NCBI RefSeq assembly: GCF_964340395.1
Contig: NC_135553.1
Location: forward strand, 16,293,501-16,357,500
Reading direction: 5' to 3'
Source of the DNA: Glandiceps talaboti
Lineage: Eukaryota > Hemichordata > Enteropneusta > Spengelidae
Length of the DNA stretch: 64,000 bases
The position numbers were made by a program, and so were the translations under genes. Below are positions 41,432-56,852 of this stretch, piece by piece. The notes below the pieces were generated by a model. The model saw nothing but the letters and a program-made list of their open reading frames with translations. It did no database searches and was not told the DNA's origin. Position 1 is the first letter of the stretch; every line of letters starts with the position of its first letter.

Positions 41432-44400
41432 TTAGACAATAGTTACAATACTGCTTTTTGTAGTTGGAGTTTCCCAATGAAATAAAGGATTACTGGTAAT
41501 ATTTGCTGTATTAATCTGTTGATGTGTATGATCAGGTGGCATATTGATATAGACTGGTCTCTTTGATCGACTCTCTGAATGTTGACTGTGGTGGCAGTAT
41601 TGCTTTGCGGTGGTTGAGTTGACAGGCGGCGATGTGAATGCTTCATAGCTCAGTTTGCTATTGAGTGAACTCTGTGAGGACAAGCTGGCATCTGACTGTG
41701 GCAGGTAGACTTTATAATAGGCTGGTGTCTGTTTCAGTCTCTGACTCTGCTGACTTGGATGTCGAGGAACTTTGTAATGTACAGGACTGTCTCTTCTAGC
41801 CTCACGGAAACTACGCAACTGTACCATGGGTCTTTGGTTTCGGAAATGTACAGATGCTAAAAATGATATAAAAAAAGATGAAGTGTTAGAAAGGGATGTA
41901 AAATATATTTATTGTGTCTTTGTACTAGTCATTACTACATATGTACCAGTGATTACTTGCATCGGTACACACACATACTAGTGGTATTTTAACTGCAGTG
42001 CAATACCAAAAACATTATTGCATACCTGCATGTAAATGACATGCAAATGAGGACATGATCATACATTCCACACAAAAGCGTGTAATCCCAGTGTCATTTT
42101 TACGGATATTTTGTTGTTTCGGATGAACATATGTAATAATAACAGAACTCTATGCCACATGAGTGCCAGTGTGGGTACTCAGGGGTATTCACACTCATGC
42201 TTCTACTTCTAGCATCAATAATATTTGTATTGTCCCTCAATGAAGATCAACAGACAAAACAGCCACAAAGATGAGTGCCCTAAATATAGGAATGGTTAAC
42301 ATCTTGCCTTATATTTAGAGTACACCAAAGCAAATGATGTACTAGATTCACATTGTAATGACTTTGAATAAGCAGTAAATGTATCCAGTATTATCAGTCC
42401 AAACATGTACAACTTGGCTTACACCATGGTATCTATATTACTTACTGTTGCTCTGAGTAGACTGTCTCCGTGCCCTGAAGACCTGTCTGTGTATACCACG
42501 TGTGACATTAAATGCTAAGCATATAGCAACAAATGAAAGTACAATAGTTGCAATCACTCCAGCTCCCAAGATATATGTATTAACAACACCATTATCTTCT
42601 TCTAGGGGATCTAATGGGAGGAAATATAATCAACCATTTAGAAAAGCTTGAAGTATGTGCTTCTTTCTGATAGACCTACTTGGTATATAGCACCCTCTGG
42701 TGGTGTAGTCTAGTCATTGAACAAATTGATCAATAAACACCACTAGAGGGAGTTGTTACAGGGAAGCTCTTAAAAAATTACAAAATGTATTACTACATTA
42801 GTAATAGCTTCCATTCACTTCTTGAACTTTTGAAAAAAAATTAAAGTCACATACACAGACATGGGTCATGTAAAACGTTGTTATTGGTTTGGTGGTTGTT
42901 GTTCGCTGCTTCATGTAACTGAAAAATTGAACTTTATGATATTTACATCACTTAGTGAATAAAATGATGTTGTCCCAATTTTGTTGAAGGGTGGCAGGAA
43001 TTTACTAAGATTCATCACAGAATGGTATCTAAATGTACATTGAACAAACAGAGATGAACAAACATTCTCTTATCTAAGTAGAATTGATCAATTCTGTCGT
43101 TTCCATGGTATCATCATAGCCTAAAAGTTAAAGACGGCTTTGAATGACAAATACTTCAAAAACACCTGATGTGTTACCGTAGTAATAACTGAGTGTTGGT
43201 ATGGAAATGATGGAGTGTTGTCAGGGAAACGACTGAGTGTTACAATCCTCACCTGATCCATGGAGTTGTTCCAGCTTGATCATGTCATTCTGTGACTTCA
43301 ATGGCTCTAGATATGGTGGTGGAATAAAGAAGCCATCAGTGAATGATGACACCATGGCAGTACTAGTAGATTCTATCCCTTCATCGCTGGAGGGTTGTGT
43401 GGATCTTTCAACTGCTACATCTATATAAACAAACAAAATTCAACAAAATATATTAAAGTGGCACAAGCTGAGTGTATAACTTATAAGCTTTTTATTCACA
43501 AGTGAAAATACTTTCCAAAAAAAATCCTAGATTAAACTATTTTAAAATCATTTTAATGTCAATGCATGCTTTGCATAACATTACAATCGTCTTCTGGTGT
43601 TGTTAAAACAGTTGATTGCATAGTAGGGATTCTGTGAACATTTTTGATACGTATCATAAATTACGTCATCAGATCGTTTCTAAGTATATCTTGATACTAG
43701 GTTTGAGTTCATTCAATTGCAAGTGGTGGCGAAGTGTTACTACAGTATGTATAATACTGCGAGTACCTTATAAATATGCAGCATAAACTACTAGTATGCC
43801 AAAATATGCGTAAACCTAGCTTATGCCCCTTTAAGTCATATTATGATCAACTTCAAAGAGATCTGCTATCTAAACATCTAATACTTCATCATGCCAGTCA
43901 TGCAATATATAATTTTATATGTTTTTAGGTATTTATTATGGTCATATTTATTTCATTGTTTATCTCGCAGCTGCGGAAATTCGAGTTCATATTTATTCTA
44001 AAAAAAATCCAAACTCAATATTGACATAGAATCATGCACTTTTACAGAAATTGATATATACATTCAACCTGAATTCTTTAGATTTTATTTGCTACTGATA
44101 GTTGTTAACACACCATATATAGTGAAAAACATTCAAACGTACAAGTTGCCATATTTTTTTCAAAATATTCCACAATTTTGTAACTTATAAAAAATATTGT
44201 TAAAACAACTTGAAAGCCAACATACTTCGAAATATTAGTGAAGTTTCATTAGTTTGACACAGCTTCTATTAAGACTGACCCAACCATATCATTGTTATCA
44301 AGTATAGTGAGTTTTGATGGAGAGCCAAGGAAAAAGCCAGGATATTAAGACCCCCCAAAAAACACACTAATCTGTGAATTTTGCTGATCTGCTACGATTA

Positions 44401-47400
44401 CACCACTGCGACAGGTGTCCATACACTGATATCATGAAAGTTTGGTGCAGATTTAAGAGCTGTGTGCTTTTTTGTTTATTTTAATCAAACACACCAGAGG
44501 TTCAAGAATTAAGACGACACCAGTTGACCTTGTTTGACCTGGTGAGATTACTTGTCAAAATACACATACCAGATGTGTGATATCATGGTTTCATTTACAA
44601 CTGACATAAATACCACAACTTCGTATTTCTGATAGCTAAATGATGTTCTAAAATTTTGATAAAAAAACACACACACAGATACTAGGCAAGTATGGATCAT
44701 AAAAAAAATAACTTGTGTTTGGAAAGACTTAGTATATCATTTCAGTTTTGTCAAAACCATGGGGATGCCACTAGAGTCAGTCAACAATACCGCTAAATGC
44801 AACACTAAAATATATTCACTAATTCCTAAACTGTCACAACAGTGCAGTATGGAAATAAGGTGACTCGAGATTTATAAAAAAAAATGTGTCTACAATTCTC
44901 ACCCTGATATTTTCACATGAGTTATATCTGCATACAATATGTATTACTTTCATAAGCTCATTCTCAAATGTCAACATGTTTTTATTCAACTACGACAGAT
45001 TTTGTTACTAATCAGACTTTAACTAACAAACGTATGTTACACTTTTAACTTATTTTTGTACAAATTTTACACAAATCTTAGACGAAGTAACTTCTTTTTA
45101 ACCTTACACTAAATGATCAATCCTTGAACCCATTTAAAGCATTGAATTCGCACAGAAAATGTTGTCATCGTTATTTTTGTAAGCACTAAATTTGGACAAT
45201 TAATACACTAGCAATACAAACCAGGTTTATGGTACTAGTTTGCTGAGCCTGTCAAGGTCTGTCAAGTAGCTTAAGGTCGATGGTTTATCACCAAATGATA
45301 TTAAACCATCATCAGTAATATCATTCTTTGCTATTTAAGTATCATTGACACACACTGATAACATCTCAGATATTATCATAATATTAATTCCATGTGCAAT
45401 AAGCCCCTGGCTTTTAAACATGGACATAGAGTAAACAACATTAGTGGCAGCACAATAGATAATTCATAGCCGGTGATCTGAGACAAAATGAACATACAAT
45501 ATTCTCTTAATAGTGCAGCTATATAGCTACACAGGTAGAAACGTTTGAAATATATCGCCATACCCCTGATCAGTTATTAGCAGAACTCGATCTGCTAGAA
45601 GTTATCAAATCGCTTCTTAATGTCCTTCCTCCTTGAAGTATTAGTGTACTTCATATTTCTTTTTGAAAGACATCTTTTTTTTTCAAAGTAGGAATAAATG
45701 CACTGTACAGGCATTGACTGTGAACATATATTATAAATGTTTGTTTGTCAATACTATAGATGGTCTACAAAGAGAGATCTTTCACTGAGTCATCAGCATG
45801 TGCCCGGTCCACTTCAAAAACAACAACACTTTGTACAAATCAGCAATAGAAAGCAACACACAGTCACAAAACACTGCAGTTACTAACACACATAAAAAGC
45901 AGAGAGAGAAAACTGAAAGAATTTACAATACCTTTCACAGTCCCTACAGTTTCAATAATTGTACGTAGCATAGTATAAATGATGTGTAATTCCTTTGTCT
46001 ATATGCAACTCTGAAATCGATCAAGCTTTGGCTAGAGCTGATAACAAACTAAAATATTTCTTTGTGAGGCATTCACCTTTATAGCTGTTTAAAGTTAGAC
46101 GATGATGTCATTAGTCAGGGAGGAGTCATTTGTATCACCTTATTTTGCTATGAAACAAAACATACCACAACAAGTTTTTAAACACGACACACTTTCTCAA
46201 AGGTATTTCCTTGTTCCTAGTAACAACAACGTCGACATCAAACATGACCTAGTTTAGTGATTCATAGCATAACTCGGAAAACAAAACAGAAAGACAAAGT
46301 ATGAATTGAAGTTTAACACATTCAAGAAAATATGTACGTGACATTGTTTTGCGTCGAGAGGAATCTGATTTGTTCTCACCTAAATTTGCATGATTGTGGA
46401 TACAATTTAAATATCAATAGGGATATCCCCAATTGTTCATCTACCTTCTTGACATAGCATTGAGATAGAAACTGATGTGATGGCAGACTGGGTGTAGTGA
46501 AGGGTATACATTCCTTTGTTGATAGCTTGTAGGGAAACCCTTGATAATAATGACATTCAACATGGAAAACATTAAATCATTGGGTGTCGACACTTTCTCC
46601 TGTTTCAAATATGACCTGCTATCTTATCAAACACAACACACACCATGATATACATATGCTGTCGACAGGTGGCGGCTAAGAAAAACCCAAAAGATAGAGA
46701 ATTTGTGATCGCAAACACAAGACATGAATATGCTGAGAAACAGATATGACAAGCGAAGAAAAATTCACAAGAGAGTGAATTTGTGACTGCAAACACAATA
46801 CACACATATTGTCATAGTTAAAAAAAAACACACCAAGAGCTGAAAAAATTCTGACTGCAGCCTGACTAGTTTATATGAAACTGCAAGATTGTATGGCTTT
46901 CTCTGATATTGAATGGAGCAGAGACTGCAGTAGCTGAATATTTATTGGCAGTCCGACAATATGAATGAAATCACTTCCTCATGGAATGATATAGTTGGCA
47001 TATGTCTTTGGCCAAGTTGCTGTGGGTCTGACATGACTGACTGACTGACTAACTGACTGACTAACTTGACTACCTGAGTGAGTGAGTGACTGACAACTGA
47101 CTTGACTGCCAGAGTCAATTGTTTCAGCCAACCAAATCGCACTAGATCAAGGTCTGTATGCTTACATTGAGTTGTCAAGTTGTTTAGTCCTACATTGGCT
47201 GGAGTCTGACACTTTATAAATTCTTGTAATTGATTGACTGGTTGGTTGGTTGGTTGATTTGTTGCTTGAGAGTTTGATTGATCAAAAAAATTTAATTATT
47301 GATTGATTGATTGATAGATTGATTGATTGATTGATAGATTCAATCTACTTGACTAAATCAGATAGATCAGATCAGATTGCTATGTTAGGTCAATGTATGG

Positions 47401-47412
47401 GTGACAGAATGG

Positions 47413-47466
<54 letters not shown>

Positions 47467-50400
47467 TATTGACTGATTGATTGGTTGGTTGGTTGGTTGG
47501 TTGGTTGATTGGTTGGTTGGTTGGTTGGTTGGTTGGTTGATTGATTGTTAAAGTAATAGATTGGATTGTTCATAGTTTAGTGATATATGAATGAATGTAT
47601 GAATGAATGAATGAATGAATGAATGGATGGATGGATGGATGGATGGACGGATGGATGGATGGACCAGGATGGGTGGAAGGATGGATGGGTGAATGAATGA
47701 ATGAATGAACAAACGAATGAATGAATAAACTGATCGTCAAACAATAAAAGTTACTGTAATTCATGCATTGACATGTATACATCAAAGGTGGACTATATTG
47801 GCCCAATTTAAATGTTAGTGGGAAAGGAATGCAGGCATTATGGCACAAGATTATTTTCAATCAAAAAGCAGCCCACGTTCCACATAACTTTTTTCATTGA
47901 AAAATGCCTAATTATGCAACTATAGTATTTCACTTATTCCTGCATAGTGGTATGATTTTCCACCTACACAGCAGACACATTGACCACACATTCCATTGAC
48001 AGAATACTGCACACTGTCCTGACTCCCCCATTCATGTTGTTTCTATTTATCTCTGGTTGTCACAACATATCTTATACTATCCAGTCCGATATAAACTTAA
48101 CATTCACAGTTAGTTTCTATTCTTCTAGTTTTTTTTACTGACAGGACTTTTATTCTAGTTAAAAATGTTTCTTAAAATAGCAGCAAAAGTTTTTAGTAGT
48201 CTGGATGATGTTTTGTTTACGTGTGGTCCTGTGCAGACTTTGAGTTGAGTATAGCTATTGTGTGATGTCGATGAAAGATCTAAACAATGTAAAAAAGTTG
48301 GAGTTATTATTTCAGCAATGTTCCACTTAATGGTATGAATGGACAAATCCATGCATGAATGATAGGCTTATCCTCATCACTGAACCGTTATGTTAGCAGT
48401 TAGAAAATACTAACGAATACAACACATGAGAGCACAAAAACAACAGCCAATAATGACATGCTTCACAAAACTGGTTGCTATTGTACTGAATAGGGCAATT
48501 GATGTGGGTGTCGAGGATAGCGGAAACTCTGGGTTGTTGCAGTCTTACTGAATGTGGGTGTCCGGGGTTAGAGGAAATCTGAGCCTGGGTTGCAACTATT
48601 ATCTTCACTTTGGTGTTTGCCAGACTACTTAACTAAACAACTGATACACACAGTTTTAATCACTTAATGTGATGAGTAATGGGAGAAGATTTTTGAGACG
48701 TGCTACATGCTAAGCTAGGATGATAACTCAGAACGAAACATGCAAAACATTAGAATTTATGTTTCTGTATTGTACTTGCTGTCCATTTTTTTCACCTTCG
48801 TGTGTAGTTTTGTATGTTTGTATTTAACTGTTTATGACAGTGTCATGACGACACAGTCAAATACATTACATGCATAGTGAAATCAATACTGATGGAACAA
48901 GAAATTCAGCTGAGACATGAAAGTGCATTAATTAGTGCAATTAGTAATGTACTCAAAATAGAACACACCCTGATTCTGTTTAAACAACAAATTGTATAAA
49001 TCATTTACTCATTTTTTCAATCAAAATATACTCTTGTTATGAGAAGGACTGAAAATCCCAATTATCTGTTTTACTGAAGTAAGGGGCGTATTTTTAATTT
49101 CTGAAAGATATTTTTTTAAGTAAACAAACAAACTTTTTTTTTTTCAATCTTGTAAAGGTGCATATTGAATGAGAAACTCTTACCATCTGTTTGTTGTTTG
49201 TTCATTATTCTAAACCTGCACTGACTCTATCTGAGTACTCAAACAGTTCAAGTAATGCAATCAAATAAAACTTAGACCCAACAAAAAAAATTGTGTGGTT
49301 CCGATTACGCTCAATTTTAGTATAGGTGGAGTAGGCAGATTTTTTATTTTTCATTTTATTTAATTTTTTTCCATATGTGAGTGTATATAGTTCAGGTATT
49401 TGTTTCCCATTGTTTTCCAAATGGCCTCTGTGTTATTGGTTTCTTCCCGTCAGATGTATAGCAAATTGATTGGAAGAACAGTTTCGTCTTATCTTTTTTA
49501 AGTTAATGTCAGTTTTCACATACACTATTTCTGGCGAGATTTCACAATTTTCGCAATTTCTTGAGTACATAAAAAAAAGTTTAGGATCAGCGTGAAAAAC
49601 TAGGTGGGGTTGTGTAACCGGAACCAAACAATTATTTTTACTAGGCCTTACAGTTGTATAACTAGTTCAAGGTGATAAAAAAGTACACTTATGGACAATG
49701 AGAGGTAGACCAACAGTATGAACATTAAATGGTAAAAAGAAAATGACATTTAATATCATGTGACAATATAAATAATTACTTTGACTAAGTGACACTGAAG
49801 ATTGGTATTTGCGAACAATCAAGAATGAAAAAATGTAACAATAATCAATAGCTGTGATCAATGATGGCTTTGATTCCCTTGTCTTTTAGCCTTTGTACCG
49901 TCAAAGATAAAACAAATCAAGATAACCTGCCCTAGTTCTGAGAGGAATTTAATCGGAACTACGCTTTTCTTTTTTTTTCATTTTTAAGCCATAGACCATG
50001 TCATCTGTCATGAAGTTGGTCTAGACACGTCGGAAGGCATGCCTGATTTGTTACATTGTTTAGTTTGACGGCTGTCTATCTTAATGTCACCTTTTCAATG
50101 ACTCAGTCTTTTTTTTTTGACTGAGTGACTATTGCAGTCAACTATTAAACTGTCTGCAGACTGAACATTAATCTCTCTTCAATTCACAACTAATCCACTT
50201 TTTCACGTGCCGTACACCTATTAATAAAATTTGCGCACCGTTTCCACTTCAGCATGTGTTAACATTTTTACGTTATCAACAATGATTCCATGCTACCACA
50301 TGGATACCTTGGTACTTGGAGAATTTTGCTGTAGAACCGGAATGTGTGACAAATCATGTCTCAAATCTTTATTTTGATGAGGGGAATATTTGCGATATTT

Positions 50401-53029
50401 AGGAAGTTGCCATAATCTCCACATAGCTATGAGACCCATATCAGGAAATTAAATAGTTGCATTGTAAGGTATTAACCTTCGTTCAGCCAGGCATTACCCT
50501 GGATTACATACTATCATGACACCTTTATTCCAGTCTCTATTTTGTTTGTTTTTCTCACTGAACCGACAGAGAAAAAATGCAAACAGTAGACAAAGAACCT
50601 TCACCCCAAAATGTCAGGAAGAAATACTGAGCAAAGCACATTTGGCTTAGATTACTTTGATTGTTTTCGAGGTGTGATTATGGTTCTAATAACGGATAAA
50701 ATTCTGAAATAGCAAAGAAAGACAAACAGGATGGGTGCTATCTAATTCCTTAATACTCTTTGATGTGGTATTTTGTAGAAATATTTACACAAACTTATAA
50801 AACCATTTTCAAGTTTATAATACAAAGCATTTTCCCTTGCTATTTTCACTCTGAATAATCAAGTCACTTGAACTTTTGGGGTATGTTGTTTGTGGTCTGT
50901 CTGCATTGTCAACTGTTTCCGTTCAGATTTTACAAAATACACCTGGTTCCGGTAAAATAGACCACAATATTTGGTTAATGTTCAGCTGTTTTGCATCAAA
51001 CGTACATTAAAATTGAACAGCACACAACAAATTTTTTTTTTTCAGTTTGGCGGGAATATTTTCGCATTCACTTTTTTCCACCAGTCAAAAGATAGTGATA
51101 GTCGTTTAATTTGTGCAGGAAATTTTTTTATATTCTTTTGTTGCATAACGTCGAACATTTTGAAAAGTGTAAAAACGAGAAGGGATTATACTTGTCTTTT
51201 GATGTAGGTGGAAAAATTTTGACATTTTTTTTTGTCACAATGTCGAACATTACAATAAAAAGGCGGGAAAGGTGTGACTGTAGGTACAAGTGAATGGGGA
51301 CATTTGTGACAGTTACATTTAGGTTATAGTTGTATGAAGACAAAAAGAGTTTCCCAGGCTATTCTAAGCCCCCCTCATTAGCCTTTACTGTTTGATGGAG
51401 GATTAACACTCAACAAAAGTCGGTTCTTTTGTAGGAAGTTGCCGGTCTTTTTGTAATGGATATCTCCTCCCTGTAAGTCAACATACTGTGTAACCACCTT
51501 CATTTGTGTTAATTATGTAAATTAGATTAGGAACATTCTCTCCATTCCAGACTTGATTCAATTTGCTTCAGTGGACCAGCATCCTACACAAAAGTACACT
51601 TGGATCAAAAACCCACTCAAAAGAAATCCTCTAAGGCCACCCACGGGAATATAATTTCACAAAATTTTGTGAACCAGAGCTGAACGTCAACGTAAATGCT
51701 ATGAGCACAAATCAGTGCTTTGGACTTTGTCAATATTTTGCAAAAGCATGGCAATGAGAAAAGAACACAAACCAGCTTGTCATTTTTGAATAAAGGTACT
51801 GAAGAGATTATATTTTCTACTATCTAAACGGCAAATTCTTGAAACCATCTTACAATAATAAACAGGATTAATTTTCTTACAAAATGACACGACTTGAAGT
51901 TCTTTAAAGGTAGACACAATATTTTGACTACCCTGGAATTTCTATATGTGATTGTGTAGCTTAGATTGATTGCAGAAGTACTTGAAAAGACAAATATAGC
52001 TCATTCCAGGCACTCTTCAAAACACCGCTTCCATCAACAAAATAAAAATACCATTCTTCAAGAATGATTTCATAATATCTTTTGATTGAAAAACACTAAA
52101 TGAACGACAACATCACTTTGTGTAGTATTGTAGTGACAACAGAACCATGAATCAAAAATTTATTTTGTGTTATACTTAAACCAAAACATTTCCAATTCTA
52201 AAAAAAAATAAATTCAAACTTATGTGTACTGTATAATAATGAGACAAAGCTAATGAAAAATTAATTCTATCTTTCACTTCAAAGTTCGGGTAACTAAATG
52301 AGAATTTGAAATGTCATTGTCAACAGCACAGAATCATTTAGTTGGCATTATTATTACATTCAAATAATAGCTTAAATGTTTAGCATAATGGAGGAGTTAC
52401 CTTATCAATTATTAAAACCTCACAAAGTATGCCATGGTCATATGAACAACATATATATGTAAGTAAGCTTAAACTCTTAAACTGAATAGAACAGGCAAAC
52501 ACAATTTATCGTACCTTTAAAACTATACCATATTTTTCATCTTTTGGAATTTCAAAATCCACCCCCATCCCCACTCCCACCCTCACCCCCACCCCCAAAA
52601 AAGAAGGGGAAAGACATTTTCTAACCTGTTACTCTACAACCTGCTATGAATGAATCATGAGCACTTCAGTCAGAAATGAAATGTAAAATATAACAAAGTT
52701 GACTTACCACAATAGTGACATCCAGGTGTTTTGGGTTGGTAATCACACAGAATGCAGTCAATACATCCACCATTGCCATCAGGGAAGAAGTTTTCTGGGC
52801 AGTGTAGGTTTGAAGTACTGGATTTTCGGCTTGGACTTGTACTTTCACAGCTCTTGCAGTCTTTTGGGTCTGTGCAGTCTGTGCAACTTTTACAAAGTCC
52901 AGTTGGGTCTAAAAAGTTATCGGGTGGACATTTCACAATATTAGCAGATGACTGGCTCCACATCACAACTGTCAGCAAAAAAATGATGCAAGTTTTGAAC
53001 AAATTACTCTTAAATGTTTGCTGAATCAT
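41432..53029 (-). CDS. TNF-receptor-superfamily-like type I membrane protein, 4 exons, 359 aa
   Basis: Likely a cell-surface receptor. Exons in transcript order: 52708-53029, 43253-43420, 42446-42610, 41432-41856; all introns are phase 1 and GT-AG, and lengths sum to 360 codons including stop. Residues 1-30 look like a signal peptide (hydrophobic [11 protein letters not shown]). Two six-cysteine modules follow, C34-C61 and C77-C107, both beginning C-x11-C-x2-C-x2-[14 protein letters not shown] resembles the short BCMA/TACI-type TNFR cysteine-rich domain. A Ser/Thr/Pro stalk leads to a transmembrane helix at about 175-197 and a tail of about 160 aa. The tail has no visible death domain. It contains PSQQS (252-256, TRAF-type PxQxS), YINM (321-324, YxxM/YxNx SH2-type) and a C-terminal VTIV (class I PDZ-type ending). 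Intron 1 is 9.3 kb and could hide another in-phase exon. Family placement is by cysteine pattern and topology, so moderately sure. Confidence 0.72.
46610..46805. repeat. tandem duplication of ~70 bp
   Basis: The blocks GAATTTGTGATCGCAAACAC and GAATTTGTGACTGCAAACAC with similar flanks, in TNFR-like intron 1. Confidence 0.6.
47034..47735. repeat. cluster of tetranucleotide arrays (GACT, GATT, GGTT, GAAT, GGAT)
   Basis: Long run of TGAC-, TGAT-, TGGT- and TGAA/TGGA-type repeats in TNFR-like intron 1; spurious frames rich in His/Ser come from it. Confidence 0.85.
48480..48600. repeat. tandem duplication of ~57 bp
   Basis: GATGTGGGTGTCGAGGATAG and AATGTGGGTGTCCGGGGTTA with similar flanks, TNFR-like intron 1. 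Confidence 0.55.
49291..49633. mobile_element. MITE family G (TTGTGTGGTTCCGATTAC ends)
   Basis: 343 bp, left end TTGTGTGGTTCCGATTAC, right end the approximate inverse GTAACCGGAACCAAACAA. In TNFR-like intron 1. A left-truncated copy is at 18488-18728. Confidence 0.65.
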
Positions 53030-56000
53030 TGTGTGTTTGCATCTAAAACAATTCCACGAAGATATAATATTGTTGCAGTTGATTTTGGAGAAAAAAATTT
53101 CAAAGAATTTTTTGAGATTTGAGTTTTGTTTCTCTGAGCGGTGCCTGGTTATGATAGTTCAAAATTAGTAGAAGTGACTTTTCTGCTTGCATGACACACA
53201 GCTGACCGTTTACATGTGCTTCTAGTGGTCGTCTGAACGTTACTGAAAGGCACACAGGGATTAGTACACACAGAATAACAGAATAAGTAATAACACAGCT
53301 TTGACAATTACCTCATCGATTAGGAAAACCCCCCTCTCATACCCGACCTCTCATTTCTATTGGTTAAAAGTGTCATGAGGTGTGAACGCCGAAGGTGAGA
53401 ATATTCCATTATATGAAAAGGGGGGTGGACACTACGAAGCCACCACGTAATACGACTAAATATCAACATTGACCAGACCTCAACTATCTGTATCTACCAC
53501 CATACGTTAGAAAGGAATTCAGTCAAAATAAACGTTCTAAAACTGTTCACATGGTATACTTACATTCCCAATCACACTGATGGACATCCCCGTACCTTTT
53601 CAATTTATTGTGCAACAGTTCCACAAAATCCAAGGTGCCCATCATCAACGTCGTCACACGGTAATATTAATTTATTAACATAATTAGTTGTTTATTGTTA
53701 TGTTGTTAAGACGACAAGGAGTATATACATATTCATGACACCATCAACAGGTATGACATTGTCCGCTATCGTAAACTATCCTATGAATGTTGACTTTTGG
53801 ACTCACGACTGGGAGACGTACCGTACGGCCTGCCTGCAGCCTGTCACGCAGCACAGGTAGTGCGTACGAATCATGATGACCAAATCAATAATCACGTTGT
53901 CGTGCTTTGTGGAAACTCCCGCGACATCGTGGTTTGATATTCGTCACAACCTTAAGCATTCTGAAAGAAAGCGTTACCTGTGTCCGGGCAGTGCGAAAGA
54001 GTTACATATTTACCCGTCCGTAAAATTCGAGAAATCTCTGTACCACCGCGACCGTACCGTGCATTTTGTTTCCACTTCTCTTCCGGTGTTTGTTACTTCT
54101 ATACTCACATGGCTCAAGGATTATCCTCGACCTCTGGCAGTACGGTACGGGCGCGGTACGGTACGCATGGAATAATAATACTCTTTCCTTCTCACACAAG
54201 GGATGGCATAAACTCTGCTTTTAAATACGAGTTGAGATAGGGTCAGTGCAACCTATTTGAATAAATATGTAGAAGTTTAAAAAAATATATACATTATAAT
54301 AAATTCACAATCACGGGTGCTAAACTGACCATTTGACCCTTAAAGTTAAACTTACATCAGTCTACTGTCTACATGTATTACGCGTAGCCGGGCTTTGCAG
54401 CAGCTGTAGCCGGTTATATTCTTGTAAATATGTGTAATTAAGCCTATGTGATTACCATGGCTCGATGTACGGCACATGCAGATTTGGAAAAATGCATCAC
54501 ATCAATTACTATCAAAGGGACAGTAGTTTAAGTTTACTTTCTATCAAGACAATCAAGTTTTGGATTATTGACTTCTTTCTAGACTATAAGTTCTTTATTC
54601 TTGAAAAAAAAGGGCATTCGGTGCTTCAAGGCTACTTTTAAAAGAAGTTGGTTTTTTTAAGAAACGATATCACGAGTCGTTGCATCCAACTATATAGTTC
54701 ATGTGCTCCGACTGTTGCCTACCATAAGCTTACTCGCCCATGATGACCAGTCATGGGACCAGTCGGTTTGCACAAATATGAAGCAATCAGCTTGTCGAAA
54801 CAAGACGTACTTCCAAAACATCAAGTACTGAAAAGTACAAGCCTGTACAAAAACTTCGAGAGAGATTATTGAAAGCGAAGTACTCAGTAAAAACAATGGG
54901 ACAAATTGACAGACCAAATGAGACAAAAGGTGTAAATAAAAGAAAGTCTTGTGCCTCGAGGCCGCATTCAAACGTACTATTTTTAAACGTTTTTTAGCGG
55001 TACACTCTTTATCTACAAACCAACTATAACTGCCCCCTTTAGCTTACTTTATTTGTTAAATGCAAACTATTCATCTAAACTGGTTGTTCCTAAGGGGAAC
55101 CAAACAAAGGCAAATCAAACAGCATACATTGAACAATTCAATTTTACTCAAATCGTTGAAAATGAAGACTCAATAGGTTTATGTGCTGTACAATAGAGCG
55201 AATAAACACCAAACCACTAGAGTCTGCTTGATGGATTGAAATGAGCCTAGCATGGCACCAAAAATCAAACAAAACTGTATCACATTTTAATCAGATAGAA
55301 ATTGTACAGGATATTGTTTTGATCAATTGTCGTCACGTGCGGCTTAAAATTCCGGAAACCTAAAGTTTATACACTGATGACTATGTACACGTCTACCTGA
55401 TGGTCTGAAAGGCCAGTTCTAGAGTCTACTGCTATAGGCAAACTTTAAAGATTGCATAGAGGTAAATCCTATCAAAAAGAACAAACATGCAGCAACATTA
55501 ACAAAATAGACTTTTTGATACAAATAATTACTAAGTCACAGTGGACCAGCTCAATTGCAAGCATTTGACGTCATCTCTTATCCAAATAAGAGATGTGTGG
55601 CCCACTTCTTTTTTTTCTCTTTGAACAGTTTTTGTACGCTTTGCTTTGGAGAATACTAAACAAAATAACCTGTTCTAGCCCAGGCCTGGCTCAACATACT
55701 GGCACGACAGAGTTTACTCATGATTTGTCCTGGTGAACTACAACAAGTAATTGGTTTATTTACAAGCCTATCTAGCATGTGGCCTTTCTAACATGGTCAA
55801 TTAGCAAATGAAATATTATTCTTATACAGTTGATATGGATGCTATAAACGATTATGGTACATACAGAGAACGCTTTACTTTGGTATTATGGGTTGTACAT
55901 TTACCCAGACTCTAAGATACGTCGTGTTGTTCAGCCCTATCAGTCTTCTTGTAATAACTACTAATAGTACACGACAATGCTGGCTGGTAACTTGACACGA

Positions 56001-56379
56001 ATGTCTGTATCTGACAGACTCTACATTACCAAGTCAGGTGTATAGTCAGGTCTCTGGGCTAACACCTTTCCTCCCGCTATCGTTATGATGTGTAATTTAA
56101 CTATTTGACTGTTCATTGATAAGATGTGACCACCACTGAGCGTGAATTGTTAAATTATCGGTAGTCATCACATCAAAACTCGTAACATTTAGATACATAT
56201 TTCACAGACAACACTACGCTATTCCATAACATTATTGTCGTGTTATCTACTTCGAAGTTTATATTCGAAAAGAATAGCAAGAGAAGACTCTTTAATAAGC
56301 TTAGAACTGAACTGGTATACAACATTTTTAGATTTGTTGAAGAGATCCACGCACATGTATTTATGTACATGTACGTGTC

Positions 56380-56852
<473 letters not shown>

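Noticed and set aside
47570-47860. His/Ser/Ile-rich 96-codon frame
   Set aside because: Translation of TGAA/TGGA microsatellites.
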